Below, in pieces: positions 18,438-27,294 of a stretch of DNA of 64,000 nucleotides. The translations under genes and the position numbers were made by a program. The stretch is from positions 173,215 through 237,214 of the forward strand of contig NZ_JAKLLN010000007.1 in assembly GCF_023150065.1 (NCBI RefSeq). The letters run 5' to 3'. How positions within the stretch are numbered: position 1 is the first letter of the stretch; each line of letters begins with the position of its first letter. The notes beneath the pieces were generated by a model that searched no databases, was not told the DNA's origin, and saw only the letters and a program-made list of their open reading frames with translations. Source of the stretch: Zoogloea sp. Lineage in GTDB: Bacteria > Pseudomonadota > Gammaproteobacteria > Burkholderiales > Rhodocyclaceae.

Positions 18438-20237
18438 TTATTTGAGGAAGACCACCCGGTCGAGCTTGGGCGAGGTGTGCAGGCTGAGGACTTCTTCGGC
18501 CCGGCGGGCCAGCACCGCCCGCTGGTTGATGTAGCCCTTGTCGGTGATCTCGCCGGCGTCCATGCTCGGCGGCTCATCGAGCAGCATGGCGCGGGTCGGG
18601 CTCTGGGACGATCCGCCGCCCCCCTCGGCCTTGAGCCTGCGCAGGCCCTCGCGGACGTGGGCGTGGAGCTGGTCGGTGGGCACGTCCCTGGCCGCCGGGG
18701 CCGGGAAGACCAGCAGGCCCACCTCGTCCCGGTCGTGGCCGGTCACCACCACGTCCTGGGCAAAGGGCGCGAGGGCCGTCACGGCGCGCACCCGCAGGGT
18801 GCCCACCGACACCCAGGTGCCGGTGGTGAGCTTGAAGTCCTCCGCCACCCGCCCGTTGAAGGCGATGCCCTTCTCCGGCCGTGCCGGGTCGATCAGCAGG
18901 CCCGCGTCGCCAATCTTGTAGTAGCCGTCCTCGTCGAAGGCCTCGGCGGTCTTCTCCGGGTTGTTGAGGTAGCCCGGGAACACCTGCGGCCCCTTGACGC
19001 GCATCTCCAGCTTGTCGCCGTTGGGCAGGAACTTGATGGAGGTGCCCGCCACCGGCAGGCCGATGCAGCCCGGCCCGTCGAGGCGCCAGTGCACATTGGT
19101 GAGCAGCGGCGAGGCCTCGGTGGCCCCCCAGGCGGAGGTGAACCAGACCTTCTCGCCCAGCACCTTCTGGGCCGACTTTTCAAGGCGGTCCCAGGTGGAC
19201 TGGGGCAAGGCCGCGGCGGCATAGAACACCGCCCGCAGGCGCCCGAAGAAATCCCGGGCGAAGGACTCGTCCTGCTCCAGGAAGGCGATCAGGGCGTCAA
19301 AACCCCGGGGCACGTTGAAGTACAGGTTGGGCTGCACCTCGCGCAGGTTGCGCACCGACTTCTCCATCAGGCCGGGCACCGGGCGCCCTTCGTCGATGTA
19401 GAAGCTGCCGCCGTTGCACAGCACCAGGTTGAAGTTGTGGTTGGCGCCGAAGGTGTGGCTCCAGGGCAGCCAGGACACGATCACCGGCTTTTCTTCCTTG
19501 AGGAAGGGCCAGCTCTGCTGGATCTGCTTCTGGTTGGCGCAGAGCATGCGGTGGGTGTTGATGGCGATCTTCGGCCGCCCGGTGGAGCCCGAGGTGAGCA
19601 GATACTTGGCGTGGGTCTCGGGGGTGATCCTGGCGAACTCGGCCATCACCGCCGGGGTTTCCCGGGTGCGCATCAGCTCGGCCAGGGACAGGCTGCCGTC
19701 CAGCTGGTAGGCGTTGGTGCTCAGGATCACCGGGCAGGCCACGGCGCTGGCGCGGATCGCCGAGGCGTACACCGCGCCGTCGCCGGCATACACGGCACCG
19801 GGCGCCAGCTCCTGCAGGATGGTGGCGACCTTGCTGTAGTCCTTGGCCAGCCGCGAGTAGGCGCTGGACACGGTGGCGAAGGGCCGCCCGATGTGCATGG
19901 TGGCCAGGGTCAGCAAGGCCTGGTCGAGGCTGTTGTCGGACAGGCACACCACCGGTGCCGTGGGCCCGATGCCCAGGTCGAGCAGGCCCTGGGCCAGCTT
20001 GCCGACCTGTTCGCGGACCTGGGCGTAGGTCATGCGCACCCACTCGCCCTCCGCGTCCCGCTCGGCCAGGAACAGGGCGTTGGGGGTGCGGGCGGCCCAG
20101 TACTCCAGCCAGTCGCCGATGCAACGGGTGACCTCTTCCAGCGGGTCGGAGCAGGCCAGGATGAAGCCGCCCCGGGAGAGATCGATGCGGGTCACCCTGG
20201 GCGGGGCCAGCATGCCGGGATTGTCAAAAAAGCTCAT
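18438..20237 (-). CDS. Acyl/aryl-CoA ligase, feruloyl-CoA-synthase-like (AMP-forming)
   Basis: 599-residue member of the ANL adenylate-forming family. The P-loop-like motif LLTSGSTGRPKIAINTH is at about residues 213-229, TSAWGATEASPL near 365, the YKIGDAG motif near 446, and the C-terminal region is complete. The whole-length appearance (MSFFDNPGMLAPPRVTRIDL start, about 600 residues) resembles feruloyl-CoA synthases, which activate phenylpropenoic acids. Whether it acts on the incoming aromatic acid or on the acid released by the C-C hydrolase is not decidable. Two hotdog thioesterases lie in the same operon. It is 12 bases downstream of the binding-protein gene. Confidence 0.85.
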   Translation of the reverse strand: MSFFDNPGMLAPPRVTRIDLSRGGFILACSDPLEEVTRCIGDWLEYWAARTPNALFLAERDAEGEWVRMTYAQVREQVGKLAQGLLDLGIGPTAPVVCLSDNSLDQALLTLATMHIGRPFATVSSAYSRLAKDYSKVATILQELAPGAVYAGDGAVYASAIRASAVACPVILSTNAYQLDGSLSLAELMRTRETPAVMAEFARITPETHAKYLLTSGSTGRPKIAINTHRMLCANQKQIQQSWPFLKEEKPVIVSWLPWSHTFGANHNFNLVLCNGGSFYIDEGRPVPGLMEKSVRNLREVQPNLYFNVPRGFDALIAFLEQDESFARDFFGRLRAVFYAAAALPQSTWDRLEKSAQKVLGEKVWFTSAWGATEASPLLTNVHWRLDGPGCIGLPVAGTSIKFLPNGDKLEMRVKGPQVFPGYLNNPEKTAEAFDEDGYYKIGDAGLLIDPARPEKGIAFNGRVAEDFKLTTGTWVSVGTLRVRAVTALAPFAQDVVVTGHDRDEVGLLVFPAPAARDVPTDQLHAHVREGLRRLKAEGGGGSSQSPTRAMLLDEPPSMDAGEITDKGYINQRAVLARRAEEVLSLHTSPKLDRVVFLK

Positions 20238-20249
20238 GGCGGCCTCCGC

Positions 20250-21395
20250 TTACTTCAACAGCTTCCAGTTGTTCTGCTCGATGGTGATCAGCACGCGGGC
20301 GCCCTCGCCCAGGCCGGAGTGGTCGGTGGCCGACATGCTGTTGATACCATGGGTCAGGGGCAGGTTGCTGGTCTTCTCGAGGGCGTCGCGCAGGGCGGCA
20401 CGGAATTCCGGGGTGCCCGGCGCGGCCTTCTTGCCGACGCTGGCCACGGCCTTGTCGAGGAGCAGGTAGGCGTCCTGGGCGTAGGCGCCGAAGGGGTTGC
20501 GGGAGCCGGCACCGTGCTTGCCTTCGTAGGCCTTCAGGTAAGCCAGGGCGACCTTCTTGCTGGGGTTGCTGTCGGGCAGCTGCTCGGCCACCAGGACCAG
20601 GCCGGTGGGCAGGATCAGGCCTTCATCGGTGTTGCCGGCGACCCGCAGGAAGTCGTTGTTGGCGGCGCCGTGAGTCTGGTAGAACTGGCCCTTGAAGCCC
20701 CGCTCGCGCAGGGCGCGCATGGGCAGCGCGGCCGGGGTGCCGCTGGCGGCGATGAAGATGGCGTCGGGCTTCTGGCCCACCAGCTTGAGGGCCTGGGCGG
20801 TCACCGACTGATCGGTGCGGGCGTAGCGCTCGACGGCCACCAGCTTGATGCCGCTGGCTTCGGCGCGCTTCTCCACGTCCTTCAGCCAGGCTTCGCCGTA
20901 GGCGTCGCTGAAGCCGATGAAGGCGATGGTCTTGGTGTCGCGCTTCTTCATCTCTTCAAACAGCGCGGCAGACATCACGCCCACGCCGTGGGGCAGCGGA
21001 AACACCCACTGGATCTGCTTGGGCGGGAACGGGGCCAGGGCGATCTGCGGGATCTTCGCCTCGCCGGCCACCTCGGCCACGGCCAGGGAGGTGGGCACGG
21101 TGGTGGAACCGATGATGGCGTCCACCTTGTCGGCGTCGGCAAAGCGGCGGGCGTTCTTGCCGGCGGCGGTGGGGTCGGAGGCGTCGTCGAGGACGACGTA
21201 GTTCACCGGCAGGCCGCCCAGGGTCTTGGGCAGCAGCTCGATGGTGTTCTTCTGGGCGATGCCCAGGGAGGCGGCCGGGCCGGTGGAGCTGACGCTCACG
21301 CCGATGGTGACGGTCTGGGCCTGGGCGTGGCTGGCGCCACCGAAGGCAAGCATCAGGGCAGCGGACAGGCTGGCAAGAAAATGGCGGCGGTTCAT
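20250..21395 (-). CDS. Branched-chain-type ABC transporter periplasmic substrate-binding protein
   Basis: 381 residues with a cleavable signal peptide (residues 1-26, LAFGGASHAQA just before mature QTVTIGVSVS). The mature part is a type I periplasmic binding fold (LivJ/LivK-like): TIGVSVSSTGPAASLG near residue 30 and IIGSTTVPTSLAVAEVAG near 95. It is separated from the membrane and ATPase genes by five catabolic genes, but no other such transporter is present. It is therefore inferred to deliver substrate to LivH/LivMG/LivF. Encoded within an aromatic operon, its ligand is likely an aromatic carboxylate. Confidence 0.92.
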   Translation of the reverse strand: MNRRHFLASLSAALMLAFGGASHAQAQTVTIGVSVSSTGPAASLGIAQKNTIELLPKTLGGLPVNYVVLDDASDPTAAGKNARRFADADKVDAIIGSTTVPTSLAVAEVAGEAKIPQIALAPFPPKQIQWVFPLPHGVGVMSAALFEEMKKRDTKTIAFIGFSDAYGEAWLKDVEKRAEASGIKLVAVERYARTDQSVTAQALKLVGQKPDAIFIAASGTPAALPMRALRERGFKGQFYQTHGAANNDFLRVAGNTDEGLILPTGLVLVAEQLPDSNPSKKVALAYLKAYEGKHGAGSRNPFGAYAQDAYLLLDKAVASVGKKAAPGTPEFRAALRDALEKTSNLPLTHGINSMSATDHSGLGEGARVLITIEQNNWKLLK

Positions 21396-21464
21396 GGTGT
21401 TCGTCTCCTCAGGGTTGGTCTTGTTAAGTTGTCAAAGCGGTGTCAAAAGGGGCCGGGGTGGCGC

Positions 21465-22247
21465 TCAGGCGGTACGGCAGCTGACGCTGCCCAGACCGGC
21501 AATGGACAGGTGCAGGTGGTCGCCGGCGACGAAGGGGAACATCGGCCCCAGGGCGCCGGAGAGGATCACGTCACCGGCCCTGAGGGGGTCGCCCAGCTGC
21601 TGCATGGTGCGGGCCAGCCAGTAGGCGGCGAGCAGCGGGTTGCCCAGGCAGGCGACGCCGCTGCCCACCGACACGGTGTGGCCGTTCTTGCGGAAGTCCA
21701 TGCCGGCCAGGGCGAAATCCACGCTGCCGATGGCGCGGGGCTCGAGGCCCAGCACGTAAAGCCCGCAGGACGCGTTGTCGGCCACCGTATCCACCAGGGT
21801 CAGCTTCCAGTCCTGGATGGCGCTGTCGACGATCTCGATGGCCGGCAGGGCGTATTCGAGGCCATGCAGGAAGCGCCCCCAGCTGAGGCTCTCACCGTCC
21901 AGGTCGCGGCCTACCACGAAGGCGATCTCGCCCTCGGCCTTGGGCTGGATCAGGCGGCTGGCCGGCACTTCGCTGCCCGACAGGAACTCCATGTCGGCAA
22001 ACAGCACGCCGTAGTCGGGTTGGTCCACGCCCAGCTGCTGCTGCACGGCCTGGGAGGTGAGGCCGATCTTCTTGCCCACCACGCGGCGGCCTTCGGCGAT
22101 GTCGCGCAGGCTGTTGCAGCGGGCGACGGCATAGGCTTCGTCGGCACCGTGGATGCCGAACTGCTCGGAGATGCGAGGAATGGCGGTGCGCGTGGCGCGG
22201 GCCTGCCGCAGGGCCGCGGCGGCGGCCTGGATCTTGTCCTGATTCAT
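21465..22247 (-). CDS. 2-oxopent-4-enoate hydratase family protein (2-keto-4-pentenoate hydratase)
   Basis: Adds water to 2-hydroxypenta-2,4-dienoate, giving 4-hydroxy-2-oxovalerate, the step just before the aldolase. The 260-residue protein has the family features GKKIGLTSQAVQQQLGV (about residues 58-74), DYGVLFADM, and KAEGEIAFVVGRDL (about 103-116) with the metal-binding Glu residues, then PAIEIVDS. The homologous 4-oxalocrotonate decarboxylase shares these motifs. The hydratase assignment rests on context (C-C hydrolase, aldolase and dehydrogenase all present). Confidence 0.92.
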   Translation of the reverse strand: MNQDKIQAAAAALRQARATRTAIPRISEQFGIHGADEAYAVARCNSLRDIAEGRRVVGKKIGLTSQAVQQQLGVDQPDYGVLFADMEFLSGSEVPASRLIQPKAEGEIAFVVGRDLDGESLSWGRFLHGLEYALPAIEIVDSAIQDWKLTLVDTVADNASCGLYVLGLEPRAIGSVDFALAGMDFRKNGHTVSVGSGVACLGNPLLAAYWLARTMQQLGDPLRAGDVILSGALGPMFPFVAGDHLHLSIAGLGSVSCRTA

Positions 22248-22274
22248 GATGTACTCCGGAGAGGATGTCGGGCT

Positions 22275-23279
22275 TTACAGGGCCGGGTAGCGCTGGCGCA
22301 GCCGGGTCAGGCCGGCCAGCTCGTCGTCGAGGCAGGCGGCGTATTCCCGGTACAGCTGGCGGACGATGGCGTCGGTGCTGGCAACGGCCTCGATGCCACC
22401 TACGCCGTGGCCGGCGGACCACACGCTCTTCCAGGCCTTGGGGGCGTCGACGATGTCGCCGGAGAAGTCGATCTTCTTCTCCTCGCGCAGCTGCTCGGGG
22501 GTGAAGCCGGCCTTGTCGAGGGTGGGCTTGAGCCAGTTGGCCAGCACGCCGGACACCGCCTTGGTGGCCACCAGGTCTTCCAGGCCGCTGCTGACGATGA
22601 GATCCCGGTAGGCGGGCTCGGCCAGGCTCTCGGGGGTGGCGATGAAGCGCGTGCCGGCGAGCACGAAGTCGGCGCCCAGCAGCTGGGCGGCGCGGATGTC
22701 GGTGCCGGTGGTGATGGCGCCGGCCAGGCCGAGGGGGCCGGACCAGAACTTGCGCACCTCGGCAATCAGCGCGAAGGGGTGGTAGTGGCCGGTGTGGCCC
22801 CCTGCCCCCTGGGTCACCAGCACCAGCACGTCGGCGCCGGCGTCGGCGGCCTTGCGGGCCAGGGCCGGATTGATCACGTCGGCCATCACGATGCCGCCGT
22901 AGCCATGCACGGTGTCGAGCACCCGGCGCGGGCTGCCCAGGGCGGTGGACACGATCTTCGGCTGGAACTCCTGCACCAGGGCCAGCTCCGCGTCGAAGCG
23001 GTCGTAGCTGCTGTGCACGATCATGTTGAGGGACCACGGGGCGCCGGGGCGGTCGGCCTGGATGGCGTCGCGGGTGTGGGCCATCCATTCCCGCAGGGTG
23101 TCCACGTTGCGGGCGTTGGCCGCGGGGTAGGAGCCGATGATGCCGGCCCGGGCACAAGCAATCACCAGCTCGGGCCCCGAGACCAGAAACATCGGTGCGG
23201 CCATCAGCGGCAGGGTGCTGCGCTGGATGATGTCGACAAAATCCTGCTGCGGCGCAGTCAGGCTACGCGTGAAGCTCAT
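22275..23279 (-). CDS. Nitronate monooxygenase-family flavoprotein
   Basis: 334-residue FMN-dependent TIM-barrel protein of the 2-nitropropane dioxygenase/NMO family. Motifs: LPLMAAPMFLVSGPELVIAC (about residues 24-43), GADVLVLVTQGAGGHTGHY (about 158-176), and GADFVLAGTRFIATPES (about 220-236), which form the FMN phosphate site. The NMO family oxidises alkyl nitronates, but many members inside aromatic operons have unproven roles. It lies between the dihydrodiol dehydrogenase (66 bases) and hydratase (27 bases) genes, so it is part of the operon. A nitro-substituted substrate or a detoxification role would be speculation. Confidence 0.87.
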   Translation of the reverse strand: MSFTRSLTAPQQDFVDIIQRSTLPLMAAPMFLVSGPELVIACARAGIIGSYPAANARNVDTLREWMAHTRDAIQADRPGAPWSLNMIVHSSYDRFDAELALVQEFQPKIVSTALGSPRRVLDTVHGYGGIVMADVINPALARKAADAGADVLVLVTQGAGGHTGHYHPFALIAEVRKFWSGPLGLAGAITTGTDIRAAQLLGADFVLAGTRFIATPESLAEPAYRDLIVSSGLEDLVATKAVSGVLANWLKPTLDKAGFTPEQLREEKKIDFSGDIVDAPKAWKSVWSAGHGVGGIEAVASTDAIVRQLYREYAACLDDELAGLTRLRQRYPAL

Positions 23280-23345
23280 CTCTTCCTCCGTTGGGTGCTC
23301 TTTGCTGCGTCGTTTCTTATGTTTTTTGGCGCGGGCGGGGCGGGT

Positions 23346-24146
23346 TCATCGCATCGGGCGTATCTCCCATCCGCCGTCGCTCTGGATCACCGTGGCGGTG
23401 GTGGCCCGGCTGTTGTCCCGGGAGGCCAGCAGCACGTAATGGCCGGCGTGGTCTTCGGGCTGGGCGATCATCTTCAGGGGCATCGAGTTGGCGACGTTCT
23501 CCTGGAAGTTGGGGATCTCCGACAGGCGGCGCTCGCCCTTGCCCAGGCTTTCGGGGCCACGCAGGGGTGTGACCGTGCCGCCGGGCGCCACGCCGTTCAC
23601 CCGCACGTCGGGGGCGAACTCGTAGGCCAGCTGCTTGATCAGCCCCAGGCCGGCGTGCTTCGAAGCCACGTACAGGGGGCCACCGCCGCCGGCGTAGAAG
23701 GCCGAGTTGGACAGGGTGAAGATCATGCTGCCCCTGCTCTCGCGCAGAGCCTCGGCGGCGGCGCGGGCGGCCAGCACGTAGCCCTTCACGTTGACCCCGA
23801 AGATCTCGTCGAAGCTCTTGTCCAGCTCGTCGAGGCTCATCTTCTCGAGCCGGGTGAAGAAGTCCCACACACCGGCGTTGCCCACCAGGGTGTCGAGCTT
23901 GCCGAAGCGCCGCAGCGTGGCGTCCACCGCCTTCTGGTTGTCGGCGCCGGAGCGCACGTCACCGAGGCTGGTGACCACCTGGTCGCCAAACTCGGCGACC
24001 AGGCTGTCGGCCTGCTCCTGGCTGCGCACCATCACGCCCACCCCCGTGCATCCTTCAGCGATGTAGCGCTTGACGACGGCGCGGCCGATCCCCGATCCGC
24101 CTCCCGTCACCAGCGCCACGTAGCCATTGAGCCAGCCCATGGTCAT
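23346..24146 (-). CDS. cis-Dihydrodiol dehydrogenase (short-chain dehydrogenase/reductase)
   Basis: Rearomatises a cis-dihydrodiol produced by the ring-hydroxylating dioxygenase to a catechol, reducing NAD+. The 266-residue SDR has the cofactor motif VTGGGSGIGRAVV (about residues 13-25), NAGVWDF (about 90), a catalytic Ser in LSNSAFYAGG (about 145) and Tyr/Lys in PLYVASKHAG (YxxxK). Its overall look matches BphB/HcaB/TodD-type enzymes (ends with DGGWEIRPMR, a typical tail). It starts three bases after the dioxygenase beta subunit stop. Confidence 0.92.
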   Translation of the reverse strand: MTMGWLNGYVALVTGGGSGIGRAVVKRYIAEGCTGVGVMVRSQEQADSLVAEFGDQVVTSLGDVRSGADNQKAVDATLRRFGKLDTLVGNAGVWDFFTRLEKMSLDELDKSFDEIFGVNVKGYVLAARAAAEALRESRGSMIFTLSNSAFYAGGGGPLYVASKHAGLGLIKQLAYEFAPDVRVNGVAPGGTVTPLRGPESLGKGERRLSEIPNFQENVANSMPLKMIAQPEDHAGHYVLLASRDNSRATTATVIQSDGGWEIRPMR

Positions 24147-24149
24147 GCC

Positions 24150-24686
24150 TCAGAGGAAGGTGTTGAGGTTTTTGGCCATCAGCACCGACTGGGTGATGAT
24201 GATCTTGCGCCGGGCCAGCCTGAAGCTGTCGTCATCGGCACGCAGCACGTCCTCGCGGCGCCCCACCAGCAGGTCGTTGTCCTTCTCGACCCGGCTGCGG
24301 TAGTTGACGAAGGTGCTGTGCACGATGAACTCGCCGGGGGCCTCGCCCTGGTACACCTCGATGCCCGCCACCACGTGGGCATGCCGGGTGGCCGGGTCTT
24401 CGGCCCAGGCGGTGGGCTGCTTGAAGCGGGTGACGCGACGGGTCAGGTCCACCAGGTTGTCGTTGTAGAGGGCGCCCCGGTCCACCGCGTAGCTGCCGTT
24501 CTTGTCGGCGCGGCGGCGGTTTTCCATGGTCGGCATCCAGTAGTGGATGTCCTCGGCCATCAGGGCCAGCCAGTCGTCCCAGCGCTCGTTGTCGAGCAGG
24601 CGGGCCTCCCGGTACAGAAACTGTTCGACCCGGCGCTGGGTTTCGGCGTCCACGCCGATCTCGGGCAAGGCGGTCTTGGCGTTCAT
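24150..24686 (-). CDS. Aromatic-ring-hydroxylating dioxygenase, beta (small) subunit
   Basis: 178-residue structural small subunit of a Rieske dioxygenase (BphE/HcaF/TodC2 family). Segments typical of the family: VEQFLYREARLLDNERWDDWLALMAED near residues 20-46, DIHYWMP, and the conserved C-terminal IITQSVLMAKNLNTFL. It overlaps the alpha-subunit stop by four bases (ATGA at 24683-24686) and is followed three bases later by the dehydrogenase, so the three are translated together. The small subunit carries no cofactor. Confidence 0.94.
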   Translation of the reverse strand: MNAKTALPEIGVDAETQRRVEQFLYREARLLDNERWDDWLALMAEDIHYWMPTMENRRRADKNGSYAVDRGALYNDNLVDLTRRVTRFKQPTAWAEDPATRHAHVVAGIEVYQGEAPGEFIVHSTFVNYRSRVEKDNDLLVGRREDVLRADDDSFRLARRKIIITQSVLMAKNLNTFL

Positions 24687-26056
24687 ACACCCTCCTTCAT
24701 CTTCGGCACGTCGCGTTGGGGAACGTTTTTCCAGCTCTCGGACTTCATCAGATCGAGCCAGCGCTGGTAGAAGGCGCGCTGGTTGGCCTCGTTGATCTGG
24801 CCCTGGAAGACGTTGCCGGGCAGGTCGGTGCCCTCGACGCGGGTGTCGTGGCCCAGGCCCAGATACAGGTCCTGCTGGCGGGTGACGAAGCCGGCGTTAC
24901 TGCGGGTGGAGTATTCCCAGTTCTCGCCGTCGTCCATCTCGAAGACGCCGGAGGGGCTGAAGGTCATCATGGTGCCCTTGCGCCACTTGTCCTTGATCTC
25001 CTGGGGGGCCTTCTTGTTGACGAAGGTCCAGGTGTGCAGCTCGATCTGGCCCGGGCCGCGGGGGTGCCAGGTGCGGAAGGTGTTCTGCCCCGGCAGGAAG
25101 GAGGTGTTGGGGAACAGGGTGCAGGATGAGATGGCGCCGATCATCTTCGAGCGCAGCTCACCCAGGCGCTCGGCCACCTTGGGCTGTAGCACGTACAGGT
25201 ACTTGAGCAGTTCCTTCTCGCCCAGGGTGGCGCAGTTGCCGACGATGTCCTGGTTGAACTCCCAGCCGTGGCCGTTGAAGTTGACGTGGTAGGACTGCTC
25301 GGGGGTCTTGTGCACCTCGGCCACCGGGCCGCCGACCATGGCCTTGGCGCCGGAGTCGTGGGTCCAGCCGGCGTGCAGGATGTCGCCGACGAAGTTCTCG
25401 GAGGCGTACTTCCAGTTGCACTGGATCACCGACTTGACGCAGCCGCCGATAAACTCGGTGCCGCCCTCGTCCATGTCGAAGATGGCGTCCAGGTAGTAGC
25501 GCATGTCGCCCAGGTACTCGGCGAGGCTCGGCGCCTCGGGGTCGAGGGTGGCGAAGATCAGGCCGCGGTAGCTGTCCACATGGGCCACCGGGTGCAGGCC
25601 GTGCTCGGTCTTGTCCATGCCGGCGGCCTCGTAGGTCTCGGAGGCGTGCATGCCCTTCAGGCCGCCGTCGATGCCGAAGGCCCAGCCGTGGTAGTTGCAC
25701 ACGAACTGGCGGGCGTTGCCCAGGTCGGCGAAGCACACCTTGTTGCCCCGGTGCGGGCAGGTGTTGAGGAAGCCCTTCACGCTGCCATCCTTCTGGCGGA
25801 CGATCAGCACGTTGTCCTCGCCCATGTAGGTGGTGACGTAGTCGCCCGCCTTGGGGATCTGGGATTCGTGGGCCACGAACAGCCAGCAGCGGGCAAAGAT
25901 GCGCTCCAGCTCCTGCTCGTAGATGTCCTGGTCCCAGAACAGGTCGCGGGACATGCGGCCCTTCTCCAGGTTCATCAGCTGATCCAGGTTCTCGATGGAC
26001 TGGGCGATGGGCCGGCGCTTGAGGCGGATCGGCGTGGCGCCTTGGGTTGTGCACAT
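24683..26056 (-). CDS. Aromatic-ring-hydroxylating dioxygenase, alpha (large) subunit
   Basis: Catalytic subunit that inserts both atoms of O2 into an aromatic ring to form a cis-dihydrodiol. The 457-residue protein has the Rieske [2Fe-2S] ligands Cys100-x-His102 (NTCPHRG) and Cys120-x2-His123 (FVCNYHGW). The mononuclear iron site has Asp225, His228 and His233 in ENFVGDILHAGWTHDSGA. The Asp bridges Rieske and iron centres in this family. The sequence resembles the biphenyl/toluene/phenylpropionate type more than the benzoate type; the true substrate is not readable. Start ATG 26056 has GGAGA upstream. It works with beta subunit, ferredoxin (26087) and reductase (15326). Confidence 0.94.
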   Translation of the reverse strand: MCTTQGATPIRLKRRPIAQSIENLDQLMNLEKGRMSRDLFWDQDIYEQELERIFARCWLFVAHESQIPKAGDYVTTYMGEDNVLIVRQKDGSVKGFLNTCPHRGNKVCFADLGNARQFVCNYHGWAFGIDGGLKGMHASETYEAAGMDKTEHGLHPVAHVDSYRGLIFATLDPEAPSLAEYLGDMRYYLDAIFDMDEGGTEFIGGCVKSVIQCNWKYASENFVGDILHAGWTHDSGAKAMVGGPVAEVHKTPEQSYHVNFNGHGWEFNQDIVGNCATLGEKELLKYLYVLQPKVAERLGELRSKMIGAISSCTLFPNTSFLPGQNTFRTWHPRGPGQIELHTWTFVNKKAPQEIKDKWRKGTMMTFSPSGVFEMDDGENWEYSTRSNAGFVTRQQDLYLGLGHDTRVEGTDLPGNVFQGQINEANQRAFYQRWLDLMKSESWKNVPQRDVPKMKEGV

Positions 26057-26086
26057 GGTCGTGTGTCTCCTCGCTATGTGTTGTTG

Positions 26087-26431
26087 TCAGACGGCGTCGG
26101 CCGCTTCGTCGGATTCCTGGTCCAGATCCACCAGCAGCTCATCACCTTCATCAATCACCTTGAAGGTGCGGATGGGGTGCTCGCAGGGAAAGCTCATGGG
26201 CTGGCCGGTGGGGATGTGGAAAGTGCCGTCATGCACCGGGCAGGCGATGCAGTCGTCGTCCACGATGTCGCCTTCGGAGAGCGACGCGGTGGCGTGGGTG
26301 CAGCCGTCCTGGGTGGCGTAGAAGGTGCCGTTGAGGTTATAGACGGCGAGCATCTGGCCGCCGACCTCGCACTTGCGCACCTTGCCGGGTTCGAGATCGC
26401 CGCGCTTGAGCAGCAGAATCGGTTGGGACAT
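26087..26431 (-). CDS. Rieske-type ferredoxin of the dioxygenase system
   Basis: 114-residue soluble Rieske protein. The ligands Cys44-x-His46 (GCTHATA) and Cys64-x2-His67 (ACPVHDG) form the [2Fe-2S] cluster, as in BphF/HcaC/TodB. It carries electrons from a reductase to the alpha subunit. It follows the extradiol dioxygenase gene by nine bases and precedes the alpha subunit by 30 bases. The C-terminal tail is acidic (DEGDELLVDLDQESDEAADAV) and about eight residues longer than common homologs. Confidence 0.94.
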   Translation of the reverse strand: MSQPILLLKRGDLEPGKVRKCEVGGQMLAVYNLNGTFYATQDGCTHATASLSEGDIVDDDCIACPVHDGTFHIPTGQPMSFPCEHPIRTFKVIDEGDELLVDLDQESDEAADAV

Positions 26432-26440
26432 GGGTGTTCC

Positions 26441-27277
26441 TCAGGCAAACAGTTGCACGAAGCCCAGGCCGGTGACCCATTCACGGACCGGGGCGTAATC
26501 GATGATTTCTCCCCGGGCGCCGGGCATGGCGCCCATGGCCACCGCCCACTGGCGGATCTCCATGCCGCCGTTGCCGCCGTGCTCGAGGATGTAGTCGTCG
26601 GACAGGCCGCCAATCGCCGCCAGGTTGCCGGTGCAGGCGTAGTCCATGATTTCCCGGTCGAAGGCCTCATTGACCTTGCCCATCTCGGGGGTGCCGACCC
26701 AGTGGCTGATGCCGCCGCTGCCGATCACCACCACACGTTCGTCGTCGGGCATGGCCTCGACCGCCGCCTTGATGGCGCCGCCCAGCTCGATGGCCCGCTT
26801 CATCCGGATGAAGGGATCGACGCCGGCCGCGATATACACCGGCACGGTGCCGATGGACTGGCCCCGGGCCCGCACCGGGTCGATGATCAGGCGGTCGGGG
26901 ATGGCCACGGCATGGTCCACCGTGAAGGCCCGCGCCACCGCCCAGTCGAAGCCGTTGGCGTGGCCGTGCTCGGCGATGAAGCCGGCCAGCTTTTCGCTGG
27001 CGGGGATGATCTGCCGCTTGAGGCCCGGCAGCACATCCAGCGGGCCGTCCACGTCACCGGTGCCGATGAGGTACTGGGGCAGGCAACCGGTGCCGAAGTT
27101 GAAGTAGTGATCGGCGCCGATGATCACCGCGCTGGTGGCGTCGAGCGCAGCCAGCCGGTCGGCACAGGTGTCGTAGGCACCCCACATGCGCTTGCGGATG
27201 TCTTCCGCCGGCGCCTCGGGGGCGACGAACATCACCGGGTCATGCGGCACCAGAAAGCCGCCAACGATTTTTCCCAC
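26441..27277 (-). CDS. Class III (LigB-type) extradiol ring-cleavage dioxygenase, catalytic subunit
   Basis: Cleaves a catechol-type ring adjacent to the hydroxyls, using Fe(II). 278 residues from GTG 27277, with AGGAG six bases upstream; the longer open frame continues into the neighbouring gene in the wrong context. LigB-family features: GFLVPHDPVMF (about residues 7-17, iron-ligand His), IIGADHYFNF (His near 57), FTVDHAVAIP (about 120) and VVIGSGGISHWVG (about 197). The upstream 98-residue gene is a LigA-like alpha subunit, so the enzyme is two-component, unlike MhpB or class I BphC enzymes normally paired with this type of ring-hydroxylating dioxygenase. Confidence 0.9.
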   Translation of the reverse strand: MGKIVGGFLVPHDPVMFVAPEAPAEDIRKRMWGAYDTCADRLAALDATSAVIIGADHYFNFGTGCLPQYLIGTGDVDGPLDVLPGLKRQIIPASEKLAGFIAEHGHANGFDWAVARAFTVDHAVAIPDRLIIDPVRARGQSIGTVPVYIAAGVDPFIRMKRAIELGGAIKAAVEAMPDDERVVVIGSGGISHWVGTPEMGKVNEAFDREIMDYACTGNLAAIGGLSDDYILEHGGNGGMEIRQWAVAMGAMPGARGEIIDYAPVREWVTGLGFVQLFA

Positions 27278-27294
27278 GGGAAACTCCTGAGTTC

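Noticed and set aside
17514..24770. 2418-residue open frame on the plus strand across the aromatic operon
   Set aside because: It is an antisense shadow of high-GC genes (His/Gly/Asp/Val-rich, no domain), covering seven well-supported minus-strand genes.
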